DNA from: Imperialibacter sp. EC-SDR9 | Lineage (GTDB): Bacteria; Bacteroidota; Bacteroidia; Cytophagales; Cyclobacteriaceae | Reading direction: 5' to 3' | Assembly: GCF_902498805.1 (NCBI RefSeq) | Contig: NZ_LR701579.1 | Coordinates: 186,001-250,000, forward strand | Length of the DNA stretch: 64,000 bases | Shown here: positions 9,763 through 18,505 of the stretch, piece by piece | Layout: each line of letters starts with the position of its first letter | Position numbering within the stretch: the stretch's first letter is position 1 | The notes under the pieces: generated by a model | What the model was told of the DNA's origin: nothing | The model's database searches: none | What the model saw: only the letters and a program-made list of their open reading frames with translations | Made by a program: the position numbers and the translations under genes

Positions 9763-11505
9763 ATGCATTTAAGCGAGCAGGAAATTTTGCGCCGGAAAGA
9801 GAGAGAAGAGCTCATAGCTGCCGGTATTAATCCCTACCCTTCCGAAACCTTCGAGGTCAGCGTGGCCGCAGAGGAAATCCATGAATTCTACGAAAAGCGC
9901 AAGACCGATTACAAAAACATATCGATGGCAGGCCGCATCATGAGCCGCCGTATTATGGGCTCGGCCTCATTTGCGGAACTCCAGGATGCATCTGGCAGGA
10001 TTCAGATTTATATCCGAAGAGATGATATTTGCCCCGGGGAGGACAAGACGCTTTACAACGACGTTTTCAAAAAGAAAATAGGTATTGGTGATATCGTAGG
10101 CATTAAAGGCTTTGTGTTTACGACGCAAACCGGTGAAATATCCGTACATGTGACTGAGTTCAAGCTGCTGACGAAAGCACTGAAGCCTTTACCGATTGTG
10201 AAGGAAACTGAGGACGAACATGGCAACAAAGTGCTTCACGACGCCTTCACTGACCCGGAGCAGCGCTATCGCCAGCGCTATGTCGATCTGGTGGTGAATC
10301 CTCATGTAAAGGATACGTTCATCAAACGCACCAAGCTGGTCAACTCTATCAGGGAATACCTGAACAATAAAAGCTATCTGGAGGTGGAAACACCCATCCT
10401 TCAGCCGTTGTATGGCGGCGCTGCTGCTCGTCCGTTCAAAACGCACCACAACACGCTGGACATGACGCTCTACCTGCGCATTGCCAATGAGTTGTACCTG
10501 AAAAGGCTGATTGTGGGTGGATTTGATGGCGTGTATGAGTTTTCAAAGGATTTCAGGAATGAGGGCATGTCTCGTTTTCACAACCCTGAGTTTACCCAGG
10601 TGGAGCTGTATGTGGCCTATAAAGATTACAACTGGATGATGGATACTGTGGAGGAGATGATTGAGAAAATCGCTCTTGACCTCCATGGAACCACCCAGGT
10701 GCAGGTGGGGGAGAACGTTATCGACTTCCAGCGTCCGTGGAAGCGCTTCACCATGTTTGAGGCCATTGAGCATTTTACTGGTATTGACATCAGTAGCATG
10801 GATGAGGCGGAGCTAAGGGCTACAGCAAAGAAATTGGAAGTGCCTATTGATGACTCGATGGGTAAAGGCAAACTGATCGATGAGATCTTCGGCGAGCACT
10901 GCGAGGCTAAGCTGATCCAGCCAACATTCATCACGGATTATCCTGTGGAGATGTCGCCGTTAGCGAAGAAGCACCGAAGCAAAGACGGGCTGGTGGAGCG
11001 GTTTGAAGCGATCTGTAATGGCAAAGAGATTTGCAATGCCTTCTCTGAACTGAACGACCCCATAGATCAGCGCAAGCGCTTTGAAGAGCAGCTAGAGCTG
11101 GGTAAAAGAGGCGACGATGAAGCCATGATGCTCGACGAGGACTTCCTTAGGGCGTTGGAGTATGGTATGCCGCCGACAGCAGGCCTTGGAGTAGGTATCG
11201 ACAGGCTGAGTATGATCATGACCAATTCGCCATCCATTCAGGAGGTGCTTTTCTTCCCTCAAATGAGGCCAGAAAAGAAAGTAGCCGAGCTAATGGAGAA
11301 GGATTACGAGAAGCTGGGAGTGAGGACAGAGCTGGTGCCGATACTTCAAAAACTCAATATGTCTACCAAAGAGGCCATTGCCGACAGCAAAGACAGCAAG
11401 CTTTTCAACGATGTGTGCGGCATGCGCAAGAAACTGAAGCTGAACGACGTTACTAATCCAACCATCGACGAGGTGAAGGGCTGGATAGAGGCTGCCTCGA
11501 AATAA
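9763..11505 (+). CDS. lysS: Lysyl-tRNA synthetase, class II
   Basis: LysS charges tRNA-Lys with lysine using ATP. It has an N-terminal OB-fold anticodon-binding domain (about 50-150, [20 protein letters not shown]) and a class II catalytic core. Motif 2 is [20 protein letters not shown] and motif 3 is [12 protein letters not shown]. At 580 residues it is longer than the usual 500. The excess is mainly a C-terminal tail of about 75 residues after motif 3 ([16 protein letters not shown] onward), a feature I recall from Bacteroidota homologues. A metalloprotease-like lipoprotein gene follows after 4 bp. Confidence 0.97.
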   Translation: MHLSEQEILRRKEREELIAAGINPYPSETFEVSVAAEEIHEFYEKRKTDYKNISMAGRIMSRRIMGSASFAELQDASGRIQIYIRRDDICPGEDKTLYNDVFKKKIGIGDIVGIKGFVFTTQTGEISVHVTEFKLLTKALKPLPIVKETEDEHGNKVLHDAFTDPEQRYRQRYVDLVVNPHVKDTFIKRTKLVNSIREYLNNKSYLEVETPILQPLYGGAAARPFKTHHNTLDMTLYLRIANELYLKRLIVGGFDGVYEFSKDFRNEGMSRFHNPEFTQVELYVAYKDYNWMMDTVEEMIEKIALDLHGTTQVQVGENVIDFQRPWKRFTMFEAIEHFTGIDISSMDEAELRATAKKLEVPIDDSMGKGKLIDEIFGEHCEAKLIQPTFITDYPVEMSPLAKKHRSKDGLVERFEAICNGKEICNAFSELNDPIDQRKRFEEQLELGKRGDDEAMMLDEDFLRALEYGMPPTAGLGVGIDRLSMIMTNSPSIQEVLFFPQMRPEKKVAELMEKDYEKLGVRTELVPILQKLNMSTKEAIADSKDSKLFNDVCGMRKKLKLNDVTNPTIDEVKGWIEAASK

Positions 11506-11509
11506 GCTA

Positions 11510-12499
11510 ATGAAAAGAAATAGCATCCCAACTGAATCCAGCTTTCTTAAAGTGTTGGGCTTGGTTGGGATGTTTGCTTTAACGGGATGCGGCAGGAATT
11601 TTCCCGACGATGTTAGTGGCTACGTTGACTCGTTTATTCATGAGGCTGAACTGCGGGGCCATGATTTTTCGAACGCTCGTCGGGGTTTGACCATTGAATT
11701 TACCAATCTGCCAGACAATAAAGCAGGGAGTTCGAAATCCACTTTTTTCGCTAACCACATCAAACTTGACCCCCTCATTTGGAAGCAAATGAATGACAGG
11801 CAAAGAGAAATGCTTGTTTTTCATGAATTAGGTCATTGTGTTTTAGGGCGGCAACACAAAAATGAAAGGTTACTTTTAGGTGAATGTGCCAGTATAATGA
11901 AAGAGGGTGGAGAAGATGCGTGCGTAGATGATATCTTCAGCGACTCGTGGCGCTCCTATTATATCGATGAGCTATTCGATCCAGCCGTGCAGGTGCCAGA
12001 CTGGTATCGGACTCAAGACCTCACTAAATTGGTCATAGGAGATACTTTACTTCTAAAGGAGGACTCATTGCAATATGAAAGTTTTCAAACCAGACATTTT
12101 GGAATAGTCGGTGCGTTGGCAATTGACGAATCAACCGATTACCTGCTTACACTAACATACGACTCACTCAACTCTATCTACGGGTTTCAATGGGATGCTA
12201 TCACCGTTGAGTTGTATCACCAAAGTGGAGAGTATTCGATCAGTAATAAAGGCAAAGAAATTTGGGATAATTATTCGCTTTACACAGATAAGATGAAGTT
12301 AGAGACACCCATTAGACTTTCCCTCTTAAAGCTAGGAGCTTTTTATCACTTCTATGTGAATGGGGTTGAAAAGCACATCATGAGCACAACCTATTTTCAA
12401 AGTGACTCTTCGATGGTGCCGGGAAACATGTATGTCGCTACCTATGGCGGAAGCAAGCCAACGGCGAAGCTTTCAGTAGTGCGAGTTGCGAAACAGTAA
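11510..12499 (+). CDS. Putative zinc-metalloprotease lipoprotein
   Basis: The 329-residue protein has a lipoprotein signal ending in LTGC (Cys27). A zinc site follows: H105-E-L-G-H-C-V-L-G-R-Q-H116, that is HExxH plus a third His. The spacing to that His is one residue longer than in metzincins (HExxHxxGxxH). The second half (about 165-329) is beta-rich and resembles a concanavalin-like or laminin-G-like fold, judged only from pattern. It probably acts at the cell envelope on proteins, but the substrate is unknown. It begins 4 bp after lysS and is likely co-transcribed, although a functional link is not obvious. Confidence 0.75.
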   Translation: MKRNSIPTESSFLKVLGLVGMFALTGCGRNFPDDVSGYVDSFIHEAELRGHDFSNARRGLTIEFTNLPDNKAGSSKSTFFANHIKLDPLIWKQMNDRQREMLVFHELGHCVLGRQHKNERLLLGECASIMKEGGEDACVDDIFSDSWRSYYIDELFDPAVQVPDWYRTQDLTKLVIGDTLLLKEDSLQYESFQTRHFGIVGALAIDESTDYLLTLTYDSLNSIYGFQWDAITVELYHQSGEYSISNKGKEIWDNYSLYTDKMKLETPIRLSLLKLGAFYHFYVNGVEKHIMSTTYFQSDSSMVPGNMYVATYGGSKPTAKLSVVRVAKQ

Positions 12500-12542
12500 G
12501 CGAGCTAGCTTGAAATAATATTTGAGACTCTCAGATGAGATT

Positions 12543-12583
12543 ATATCCTCAGACCACCGCAGCATGCAATGGTCTGAGGATAT
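12543..12583. terminator. 14-bp hairpin between convergent genes
   Basis: ATATCCTCAGACCA (12543-12556) pairs perfectly with TGGTCTGAGGATAT (12570-12583) around a 13-nt loop. It sits between the stop of the metalloprotease gene and the stop of the convergent lipoprotein gene, so it probably works as a two-way terminator, though neither side has a strong T run. Confidence 0.65.
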
Positions 12584-12587
12584 TCTA

Positions 12588-13085
12588 TCAGGACTTAGTG
12601 AAACTAAATTCAATCACTATTTTCATAGTTCCAACCTCAGTTGATTCCTGCTGGCTAATACGGCCTACGAGCTTGCTTGATGTTAACGTTTGAACTTCAA
12701 AAGTCTGGTCGTCAACCGTCAGCATTTTGCCATCACTGCTCAATGACCAGGTGCCTGTTTCCGAATCTTCGCCTGGCTGACTGCTGACATAGGTATTGTC
12801 GGCCTTAAATTCAATGGTAACATTGGTTATATCGGACTCTTCCTCGGCGTTAATAGAAAACCCGTCGGCAATTTCCTGTGCCTCTGCTTCGCTCAACTCG
12901 AATTCCGCTATAAGGTACGCAACCACGTCTTGTCCATTGATTGACAGTTCTATTACGTCTACTGAGCTGTATTTCCATGTGCCAATAAGCGGAGACGATA
13001 CGCCCTCGTCATCTTTGCCACCGCAGGCAGCCAAAAGTGTCAAAACAACAAACGGCAAAAACATGATTTTAGTAAATCTTCTCAT
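12588..13085 (-). CDS. Lipocalin-like lipoprotein
   Basis: The 165-residue protein has a lipoprotein signal ending in LLAAC (Cys21). The mature part starts with LIGTWKYSSVDV and contains VTIEFKADNTYV and GTWSLSSDGKMLTVDD, the pattern of the lipocalin-like domains that are abundant in Bacteroidota lipoproteins. It would be anchored in the inner or outer membrane facing the periplasm or surface. No ligand can be assigned, and it stands alone. Confidence 0.75.
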   Translation of the reverse strand: MRRFTKIMFLPFVVLTLLAACGGKDDEGVSSPLIGTWKYSSVDVIELSINGQDVVAYLIAEFELSEAEAQEIADGFSINAEEESDITNVTIEFKADNTYVSSQPGEDSETGTWSLSSDGKMLTVDDQTFEVQTLTSSKLVGRISQQESTEVGTMKIVIEFSFTKS

Positions 13086-13386
13086 AGGATTGGTTTTTTT
13101 GAAAAGTAATTATTGAAATAATAAAGTGCTTCGAAAGCTTCAACCAGATGGGCTCAAAAAATGAGCATTTGAAACTAACGACAGGTTAAACATGCTAAAA
13201 TCATTTGAAAGCTGAAAGGGAAAATATCCAATACTGCCTTTTTGAAGGCTAAAGTGAGTGATTGGAGGGGACGGACGTGGGAGCTCCGTTAATTTTTAGC
13301 AATCCGATGATATGAGAAATAAGAGAAAGAAATGAACTGAAACTCTGCGAGCTGGCTGATTGGTTTAATCATTAACATTGGGGCTT
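13086..13386. other. Intergenic region, 301 bp
   Basis: This region separates two leftward genes. I see no credible coding frame and no RNA gene. A small 5-bp hairpin with an A-rich loop (GCTCAAAAAATGAGC) lies near 13151 and is too weak to call a terminator. Confidence 0.5.
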
Positions 13387-14454
13387 TCAAATTCCCGCAA
13401 GCGCCGCTATCACGGCATTTCCCACTTCTGATGTAGTAGAGGTGCCTCCCAAATCTGGCGTTAGTGTTTTCTTTTCCACCATCACTTTTTCAATGGATTT
13501 CAACACAGCCCTTCCCCAATCATTATACCCAAAAAAATCAAGCATTTGGCTGGCGGACCAAATAGCGGCGAGGGGGTTAGCTATTCCCTTGCCTGCAATG
13601 TCGGGCGCCGATCCGTGAATTGGTTCAAACATTGAAGGGTGTAGCCTTTCCGGGTTAACATTTGCACCCGCAGCAAGCCCCATACCGCCGGCAATGGCCG
13701 CTCCCAGGTCGGTGATGATGTCTCCAAAGAGATTGGAGGTTACCACTATCTGGAACCGTTGCGGCTGCTTCACAAAGAACATGGCAGCGGCGTCTACCAG
13801 GTAGGAAGCGGTTTTTACTTCCGGATACTCCTTGCCCACCTCTTCAAATACCTGATCCCAGAAGACCATGGAATAGTTCAGGGCGTTGGCCTTGCTTATG
13901 CTGGTTAAGGTCTTTTTCTCTTTTCGGGCCAGCTCGTAGGCGTACCTGATGATTCTTTCTGTCCCCTTTCTGGAAAAGACGCCGGTTTGAAGCACCACCT
14001 CTTCGGGCTTTCCTTTGAACAGCCAGTCGCCTGCTCCGGCATACTCACCTTCGCTATTTTCTCGGATCACGATCATGTCGACATCTTCTCTTTTCACATC
14101 TTTCAAAGGGCATGGAGCACCTTCCAAGAGTTGGACGGGACGAATGTTGACGTACTGATCGAATCCCTTTCTGATTTTCAACAGCAGTTCCCTGAGGGAA
14201 ACATGATCCGGCACTCCCGGGAACCCAACAGCACCCAAATAGATAGCTTCAAAATTCCTAAGCTGCTCCATGCCATCATCGGCCATCATTTTTCCGTGGT
14301 TGGCATAGTACTCACAACCCCAGGGAAAATGCGTAAAGCCGAACTTCATTTTGCCGTCAAGCGCCTCAACTTTCTTCAACACTTTGATCCCTTCAGCCAA
14401 AACCTCAGGCCCTATTCCATCTCCCGCTATCACGGCCACTTTGTGAATTTTCAT
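13387..14454 (-). CDS. Tartrate/D-malate dehydrogenase family (isocitrate/isopropylmalate dehydrogenase-like)
   Basis: The 355-residue enzyme belongs to the beta-decarboxylating dehydrogenases that oxidise a 2-hydroxyacid with NAD and Mn/Mg. GDGIGPEV, the substrate segment SLRELLLKIRKGFDQYVNIRP, ENSEGEYAG, SNLFGDIITDLGAAIAGGMG and EPIHGSAPDIAGKGIANP are visible. The CEYYANHGKMMADDGMEQL and VDAAAMFFVKQP segments resemble tartrate dehydrogenase/decarboxylase and DmlA (D-malate) rather than LeuB, and no leucine genes are nearby. It follows the CstA transporter gene by 37 bp, which suggests joint use of an organic acid. The exact substrate is uncertain. Confidence 0.85.
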   Translation of the reverse strand: MKIHKVAVIAGDGIGPEVLAEGIKVLKKVEALDGKMKFGFTHFPWGCEYYANHGKMMADDGMEQLRNFEAIYLGAVGFPGVPDHVSLRELLLKIRKGFDQYVNIRPVQLLEGAPCPLKDVKREDVDMIVIRENSEGEYAGAGDWLFKGKPEEVVLQTGVFSRKGTERIIRYAYELARKEKKTLTSISKANALNYSMVFWDQVFEEVGKEYPEVKTASYLVDAAAMFFVKQPQRFQIVVTSNLFGDIITDLGAAIAGGMGLAAGANVNPERLHPSMFEPIHGSAPDIAGKGIANPLAAIWSASQMLDFFGYNDWGRAVLKSIEKVMVEKKTLTPDLGGTSTTSEVGNAVIAALAGI

Positions 14455-14491
14455 CTCTCTTTTTTCTTTTTAATTGGTGTATAATGCTTGC

Positions 14492-16135
14492 TTAGGCGTT
14501 TGTTAAAGTTTGCCCCTGTTCATTCATTTCTTTTTTCAGACTTCGGGTGGCCAGCCAGATCAGTACTATTGAAAGGATGAAGAGAATGCCAGCAATGATC
14601 GACAAAACATAAATGCCGTCGGTGAAGTTTTTGACAGCGAAGAGGAGGAGTGAGCTGAGCGTGACCGAAAACATGAAAAACATAGGAACGAGCACAAAAT
14701 TGGGATTGATTTTATTTTTGATGAGCCACACGGCGACCGCCAGAAGTGCCAATGCCGCCAGCAATTGATTGGCCGATCCGAAAATTGGCCACAGCGTAGT
14801 GAACTCGCCTGAGGTAAGCAGCAGCACTGAGCATACGACGACCACTGAAGTGGCCAGGTAGCGATTTTTGGTAAATGCCTTCCCCACTTTGTTGTCGACA
14901 TCTTCGAAGTACTCCTGAACTGTAAAGCGAGCCAGCCGGGTGCAGGTATCGAGCGTGGTGAGCGCAAAAGCAGATACTGTTAATGCCACGAATGAAATGG
15001 CTAACTGTGCGGAGATTCCCGAAGATGAAATGATGTTACCCAGTCCGTCGGAAAACAAGGTCACTGGCCCTTCGATGACCAATCGACTAGCGTATTCTCC
15101 CCGACTAATAATGATGACCGTTCCAACTGAGATGATAGCTAAAAATGACTCAATCAACATGCCACCATATCCCACCACCTTGGTGTCGTTTTCTTTGTTG
15201 ATTTGTTTGGAAGTGGTGCCGCTGGCCACCAGCGAGTGAAAACCGCTGATGGCACCGCACGCCACGGTAACAAACAACACTGGGAAGAGGTAGCCAAGGT
15301 TTTCAGAATTGATTTGGACGTTGTTGTCCATTTTAATCTCGGGATTCGCAATAAAGACACCCACCACGGCGGCAATCATGAGGCCATATAAAAGAAAGCT
15401 GTTGAGATAGTCTCTCGGTTGCAGGAGAAATGAGACCGGTGTGACAGAGGCCACGAAAGCGTAAGCCAACAGTAACACAACCCACAGTTTGTAATCCAGT
15501 AAGAAGGGTATTTGCATGCCCAGATAAACAAAATAGTACATAGCAAGCACGCCAATAACGGTGTTGATCAAAAAGGCATGTTTGACGTTTGCGGTCGCTT
15601 TGTTAACAATCCCAAAAACTACAGCCAGCAGCATGAACAGGATGGATGCAGAGGCTACTCCTGGGTTATTGATAAAGGTTTTGGCTATGATATCAACAAA
15701 AACCGCAGTGATTAGAATAAGCGTGGCGAAGCTGAAAATCAGGAAAAGGCGCTTTCCTCCTTGCCCGATATATTTTTGGATAATCACCCCGATAGACTTG
15801 CCGCCGTGCCTCATAGAAGCAATCATGCTGGTGAGGTCGTGTACAGCACCAAAGAAAATGCCTCCGAGCAATATCCAGATCACTGCTGGAATCCAGCCGA
15901 AGGTGACAGCGATGATCGGCCCGACTATTGGTCCGGCACCCGCAATTGAGGCGAAGTGGTGCCCAAGGACCACTGGTGTTTTGCTTGGGATGTAGTCGAT
16001 CCCATCTTCAAAAGAGTGTGCCGGCGTGGTGTTTTTGTTGCTTATGTTTAATTTTTTGAACACGAACTTCCCGTAGGTAAAATAGGCTACAAGTAGCACA
16101 ATGGCAGATATTGATAAAAGAATGATGAGGTTCAT
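14492..16135 (-). CDS. cstA: CstA-family carbon starvation / pyruvate transporter
   Basis: This 547-residue inner-membrane protein has about 15 hydrophobic helices. The CstA signature GHHFASIAGAGPIVGPIIA (58-76) is followed by VHDLTSMIASMRHGGKS. E. coli CstA and its relative BtsT are pyruvate transporters; older work linked CstA to peptide uptake. At 547 residues this is the shorter family form. It is upstream of the tartrate/D-malate dehydrogenase gene, so the pair may import a small carboxylate and oxidise it. Confidence 0.93.
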   Translation of the reverse strand: MNLIILLSISAIVLLVAYFTYGKFVFKKLNISNKNTTPAHSFEDGIDYIPSKTPVVLGHHFASIAGAGPIVGPIIAVTFGWIPAVIWILLGGIFFGAVHDLTSMIASMRHGGKSIGVIIQKYIGQGGKRLFLIFSFATLILITAVFVDIIAKTFINNPGVASASILFMLLAVVFGIVNKATANVKHAFLINTVIGVLAMYYFVYLGMQIPFLLDYKLWVVLLLAYAFVASVTPVSFLLQPRDYLNSFLLYGLMIAAVVGVFIANPEIKMDNNVQINSENLGYLFPVLFVTVACGAISGFHSLVASGTTSKQINKENDTKVVGYGGMLIESFLAIISVGTVIIISRGEYASRLVIEGPVTLFSDGLGNIISSSGISAQLAISFVALTVSAFALTTLDTCTRLARFTVQEYFEDVDNKVGKAFTKNRYLATSVVVVCSVLLLTSGEFTTLWPIFGSANQLLAALALLAVAVWLIKNKINPNFVLVPMFFMFSVTLSSLLLFAVKNFTDGIYVLSIIAGILFILSIVLIWLATRSLKKEMNEQGQTLTNA

Positions 16136-16383
16136 AAGTAGTGTAATTTAACCTGAGCCAACAGTTGCCAGCAGCAGGATATTTTATGTGTGAAATTAGG
16201 GTAGTTGTCTTTCCCTGTGAAGTAGTACAATGTGATCAAGCCTTACCCTGAATTAAGTGAAGTTTATTTTTCGAGGAAGATGGGTGAATGAACTGGCAGT
16301 TGAGGTGCGAAAGTGAAGACCAGGTTAGACTGGCCAGGTGAGCGCTAAATGAGGTGTAAAACTGAAGGTTTGTGGTGGGTAGT

Positions 16384-16968
16384 TTAGCTGGCAGCCAGGA
16401 AAAAAAGTGATGCAGAAACTATGAGGTCAGTGTTGGATTTCAGTACCCCCCTGAAATGCTTGAGTGCGAGCTGCATTTGTGTTTCCACTGTCTTCACCGA
16501 AATCCCAAGCTTTTCGGCAATTTGTTGATAGCTCAGGCCTTCCATTCGGCTAAGGATAAAAATCTCTTTCCTTTTTTTCGGGAGCACCTGCAGGGCTATC
16601 TCATAAAGCTTTTCAAAGTCATGGTATATAACATCATCCTCTGTTGAGTTACTAGTAATGTCGGCTACATGGAGCCGGTATTCCTGATAAGCTTTATGAT
16701 GAATTTTTTTCTTTAGGCTATTGAGGATCGTGTTTTTAGCAATGGTAAAAATGTACGACTCAAAAGCGCCGTCTCTGTTAATGGATTTTCTATTAAACCA
16801 AAGCTTCAAAAATACTTCCTGTACAATTTCTTCGGATTCTTCCTTGTTATGAAAGTAGCTCAAACCGAAATGGTAAATCCGCTTGTTATATAGGTAAAAT
16901 AGAGTGTCAAGGGCCTTTTTGTCACCTAATTTAAGTTGATCAATTATCGTAGCTAATGATTCTTTCAT
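16384..16968 (-). CDS. ECF RNA polymerase sigma factor
   Basis: The 194-residue protein has sigma-70 region 2 (ALDTLFYLYNKRIYHFGLSYFHNKEESEEIVQEVFLKLW, with the core-binding pattern) and region 4 (LPKKRKEIFILSRMEGLSYQQIAEKLGISVKTVETQMQLALK). It would direct RNA polymerase to a small set of promoters. I chose the ATG at 16966-16968; a longer frame to 17067 adds an unlikely 33-residue stretch that crosses the divergent promoter region. It is divergent from fecR, and together with SusC they form the usual Bacteroidota trans-envelope signalling set. Confidence 0.93.
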   Translation of the reverse strand: MKESLATIIDQLKLGDKKALDTLFYLYNKRIYHFGLSYFHNKEESEEIVQEVFLKLWFNRKSINRDGAFESYIFTIAKNTILNSLKKKIHHKAYQEYRLHVADITSNSTEDDVIYHDFEKLYEIALQVLPKKRKEIFILSRMEGLSYQQIAEKLGISVKTVETQMQLALKHFRGVLKSNTDLIVSASLFFLAAS

Positions 16969-17295
16969 AGGATGAGTGCTATTACAAAATATGCAATACT
17001 GGGCAACAACATCGTCATAAAAATTAGAAATCGATAGTTTGGGTTGCTTTTTTTTGATGAAAGGCAATTTGCTCAGAACCTGGCAGGTCGGTCTTTTTTT
17101 GGCGGCGTTTGCTCAACCATACAGCCACATGCACTTGTGTCGTGTGATGGTCATTGTAAGGCATAGCCTGAGTAGTTTTAGGCAGGTCGACCCCATGTTG
17201 GTTTCACGTATACACAGTCGAACTGAATTTTTTTACAACGCTTTTCAGGGTAGCAAGCCAGCACATTGTATTACCACTAAGCAACAAAAGCAAAA
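16969..17295. promoter_or_regulatory. Divergent control region between ECF sigma and fecR
   Basis: This 327-bp region without a gene must hold promoters in both directions. The best rightward candidate is TTG at 17154-17156 and TAGTTTTA at 17173-17180 (seven of eight matches to TAnnTTTG), with 16 bp between. No convincing leftward box was found. ECF-dependent promoters need not match the housekeeping consensus. Confidence 0.35.
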
Positions 17296-18366
17296 ATGGA
17301 CAAAAAGCTGTTGGAAAGGTATTTCCAGGGAGAATGTAGCATAGAAGAGGTGAAGTATATTCTTGAAAGCCTGGAGTCTGGAAAATTGGATGAGCACTTG
17401 TCTAACCAGATTTTGGAATTCAATCGGAAAAAGGATGCCCAGAAGAGCGCCGATGAAGAAGGCATGCTGAGGAAAATTCATGACCTGATCAATATGGAAG
17501 ATTTGGTTGAGTACGTGAAGAAAACGGACAGTATTACAGCTACTGATGAAAGTCCATTTAGACAAGTTTACGTGGCAAAGGATAAAAAATCCAGTTGGTT
17601 GAGAAGGGCATCTCTTGCAGCAGCGGCTGTGTCGTTGCTGATTATTGGAATGTTTTTTTACAACAAGGGAACATTTGACAACCCACCGGAGGTGGTAGAG
17701 ACTGTGCCGCAATTGCAGAAGGAGACACACAAGGGCCAAAAATTGACTATTCACCTGTCGGACGGTACGGAAGTCATTCTCAACTCTGGCAGCAGTATCT
17801 CCTACCCGGAGGTGTTTGGTGATGCTGAGCGAGTGGTGAGCCTTGTGGGTGAAGCTTTTTTTGAAGTGACACCTGATAAAAGCAGGCCGTTTATTGTCAG
17901 GTCGTCCAATTTAGAAATGAGGGTTTTGGGCACGTCGTTTAATGTGCAGTCTTTTCCGGAACTTGATATATACAATGTGGCACTGGTGACGGGGAAATTA
18001 ATGGTAGGTAGAGTAAGGAAGGGTAATGACGGGGCTGAACACGAGACTTTACTCTTAAGCCCTGGTGAAATGGCCGACCTAAACGTGCAGTCGGGTAAGC
18101 TTAGCAGACAGTCGTTTAATGTAGAGGAGATGACCTCATGGAAAAGAGGCATCATTTACTTTAGAGATGCCGACCATCGCAAGGTAATTAAGATACTTGA
18201 GAATTGGTTCGATGTGGAAATAACTACTGTGGGGAAACCTGATCAGGAATGGAAACTAACTTCAAAATTTGAGAGAGATAATCTTAAGAATATCATGGAT
18301 GTTTTGCAGGCATCGCAAGACATTACTTATGAACTAAAGGGAAACAAAGTCAAAATATTTTTCTAA
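17296..18366 (+). CDS. FecR-family anti-sigma factor
   Basis: The 356-residue protein has an N-terminal cytoplasmic sigma-binding part, one transmembrane helix at about 105-123 (SLAAAAVSLLIIGMFFY) and a periplasmic FecR domain (KLTIHLSDGTEVILNSGSSISYP, then VVSLVGEAFFEVTPDKSRPFIV). It ends in the C-terminal domain typical of Bacteroidota FecR proteins (FRDADHRKVIKILENWFDVEI). It should hold the divergent ECF sigma factor inactive until the STN domain of the adjacent SusC protein reports substrate. A 139-bp gap with a hairpin separates it from susC. Confidence 0.95.
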   Translation: MDKKLLERYFQGECSIEEVKYILESLESGKLDEHLSNQILEFNRKKDAQKSADEEGMLRKIHDLINMEDLVEYVKKTDSITATDESPFRQVYVAKDKKSSWLRRASLAAAAVSLLIIGMFFYNKGTFDNPPEVVETVPQLQKETHKGQKLTIHLSDGTEVILNSGSSISYPEVFGDAERVVSLVGEAFFEVTPDKSRPFIVRSSNLEMRVLGTSFNVQSFPELDIYNVALVTGKLMVGRVRKGNDGAEHETLLLSPGEMADLNVQSGKLSRQSFNVEEMTSWKRGIIYFRDADHRKVIKILENWFDVEITTVGKPDQEWKLTSKFERDNLKNIMDVLQASQDITYELKGNKVKIFF

Positions 18367-18403
18367 GCCTATGAAAACAGAATCGATAGATAGTGGATAA
18401 AAA

Positions 18404-18431
18404 AAGTCGGCAACCAGAAAGCTGCCGACTT
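18404..18431. terminator. Hairpin between fecR and susC
   Basis: AAGTCGGCA (18404-18412) pairs with TGCCGACTT (18423-18431) around a 10-nt loop. It lies just after the fecR stop and before the susC ATG. There is no adjacent T run, so it may be a weak terminator or an RNA-processing or stabilising stem that separates low anti-sigma from high transporter expression. Confidence 0.5.
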
Positions 18432-18505
18432 AGTCGCAAGTATTTTTTATGTATCAGATAAAAAATATTGCCAGATAAATTATTTCATACTTAAACTACA
18501 AAGTT

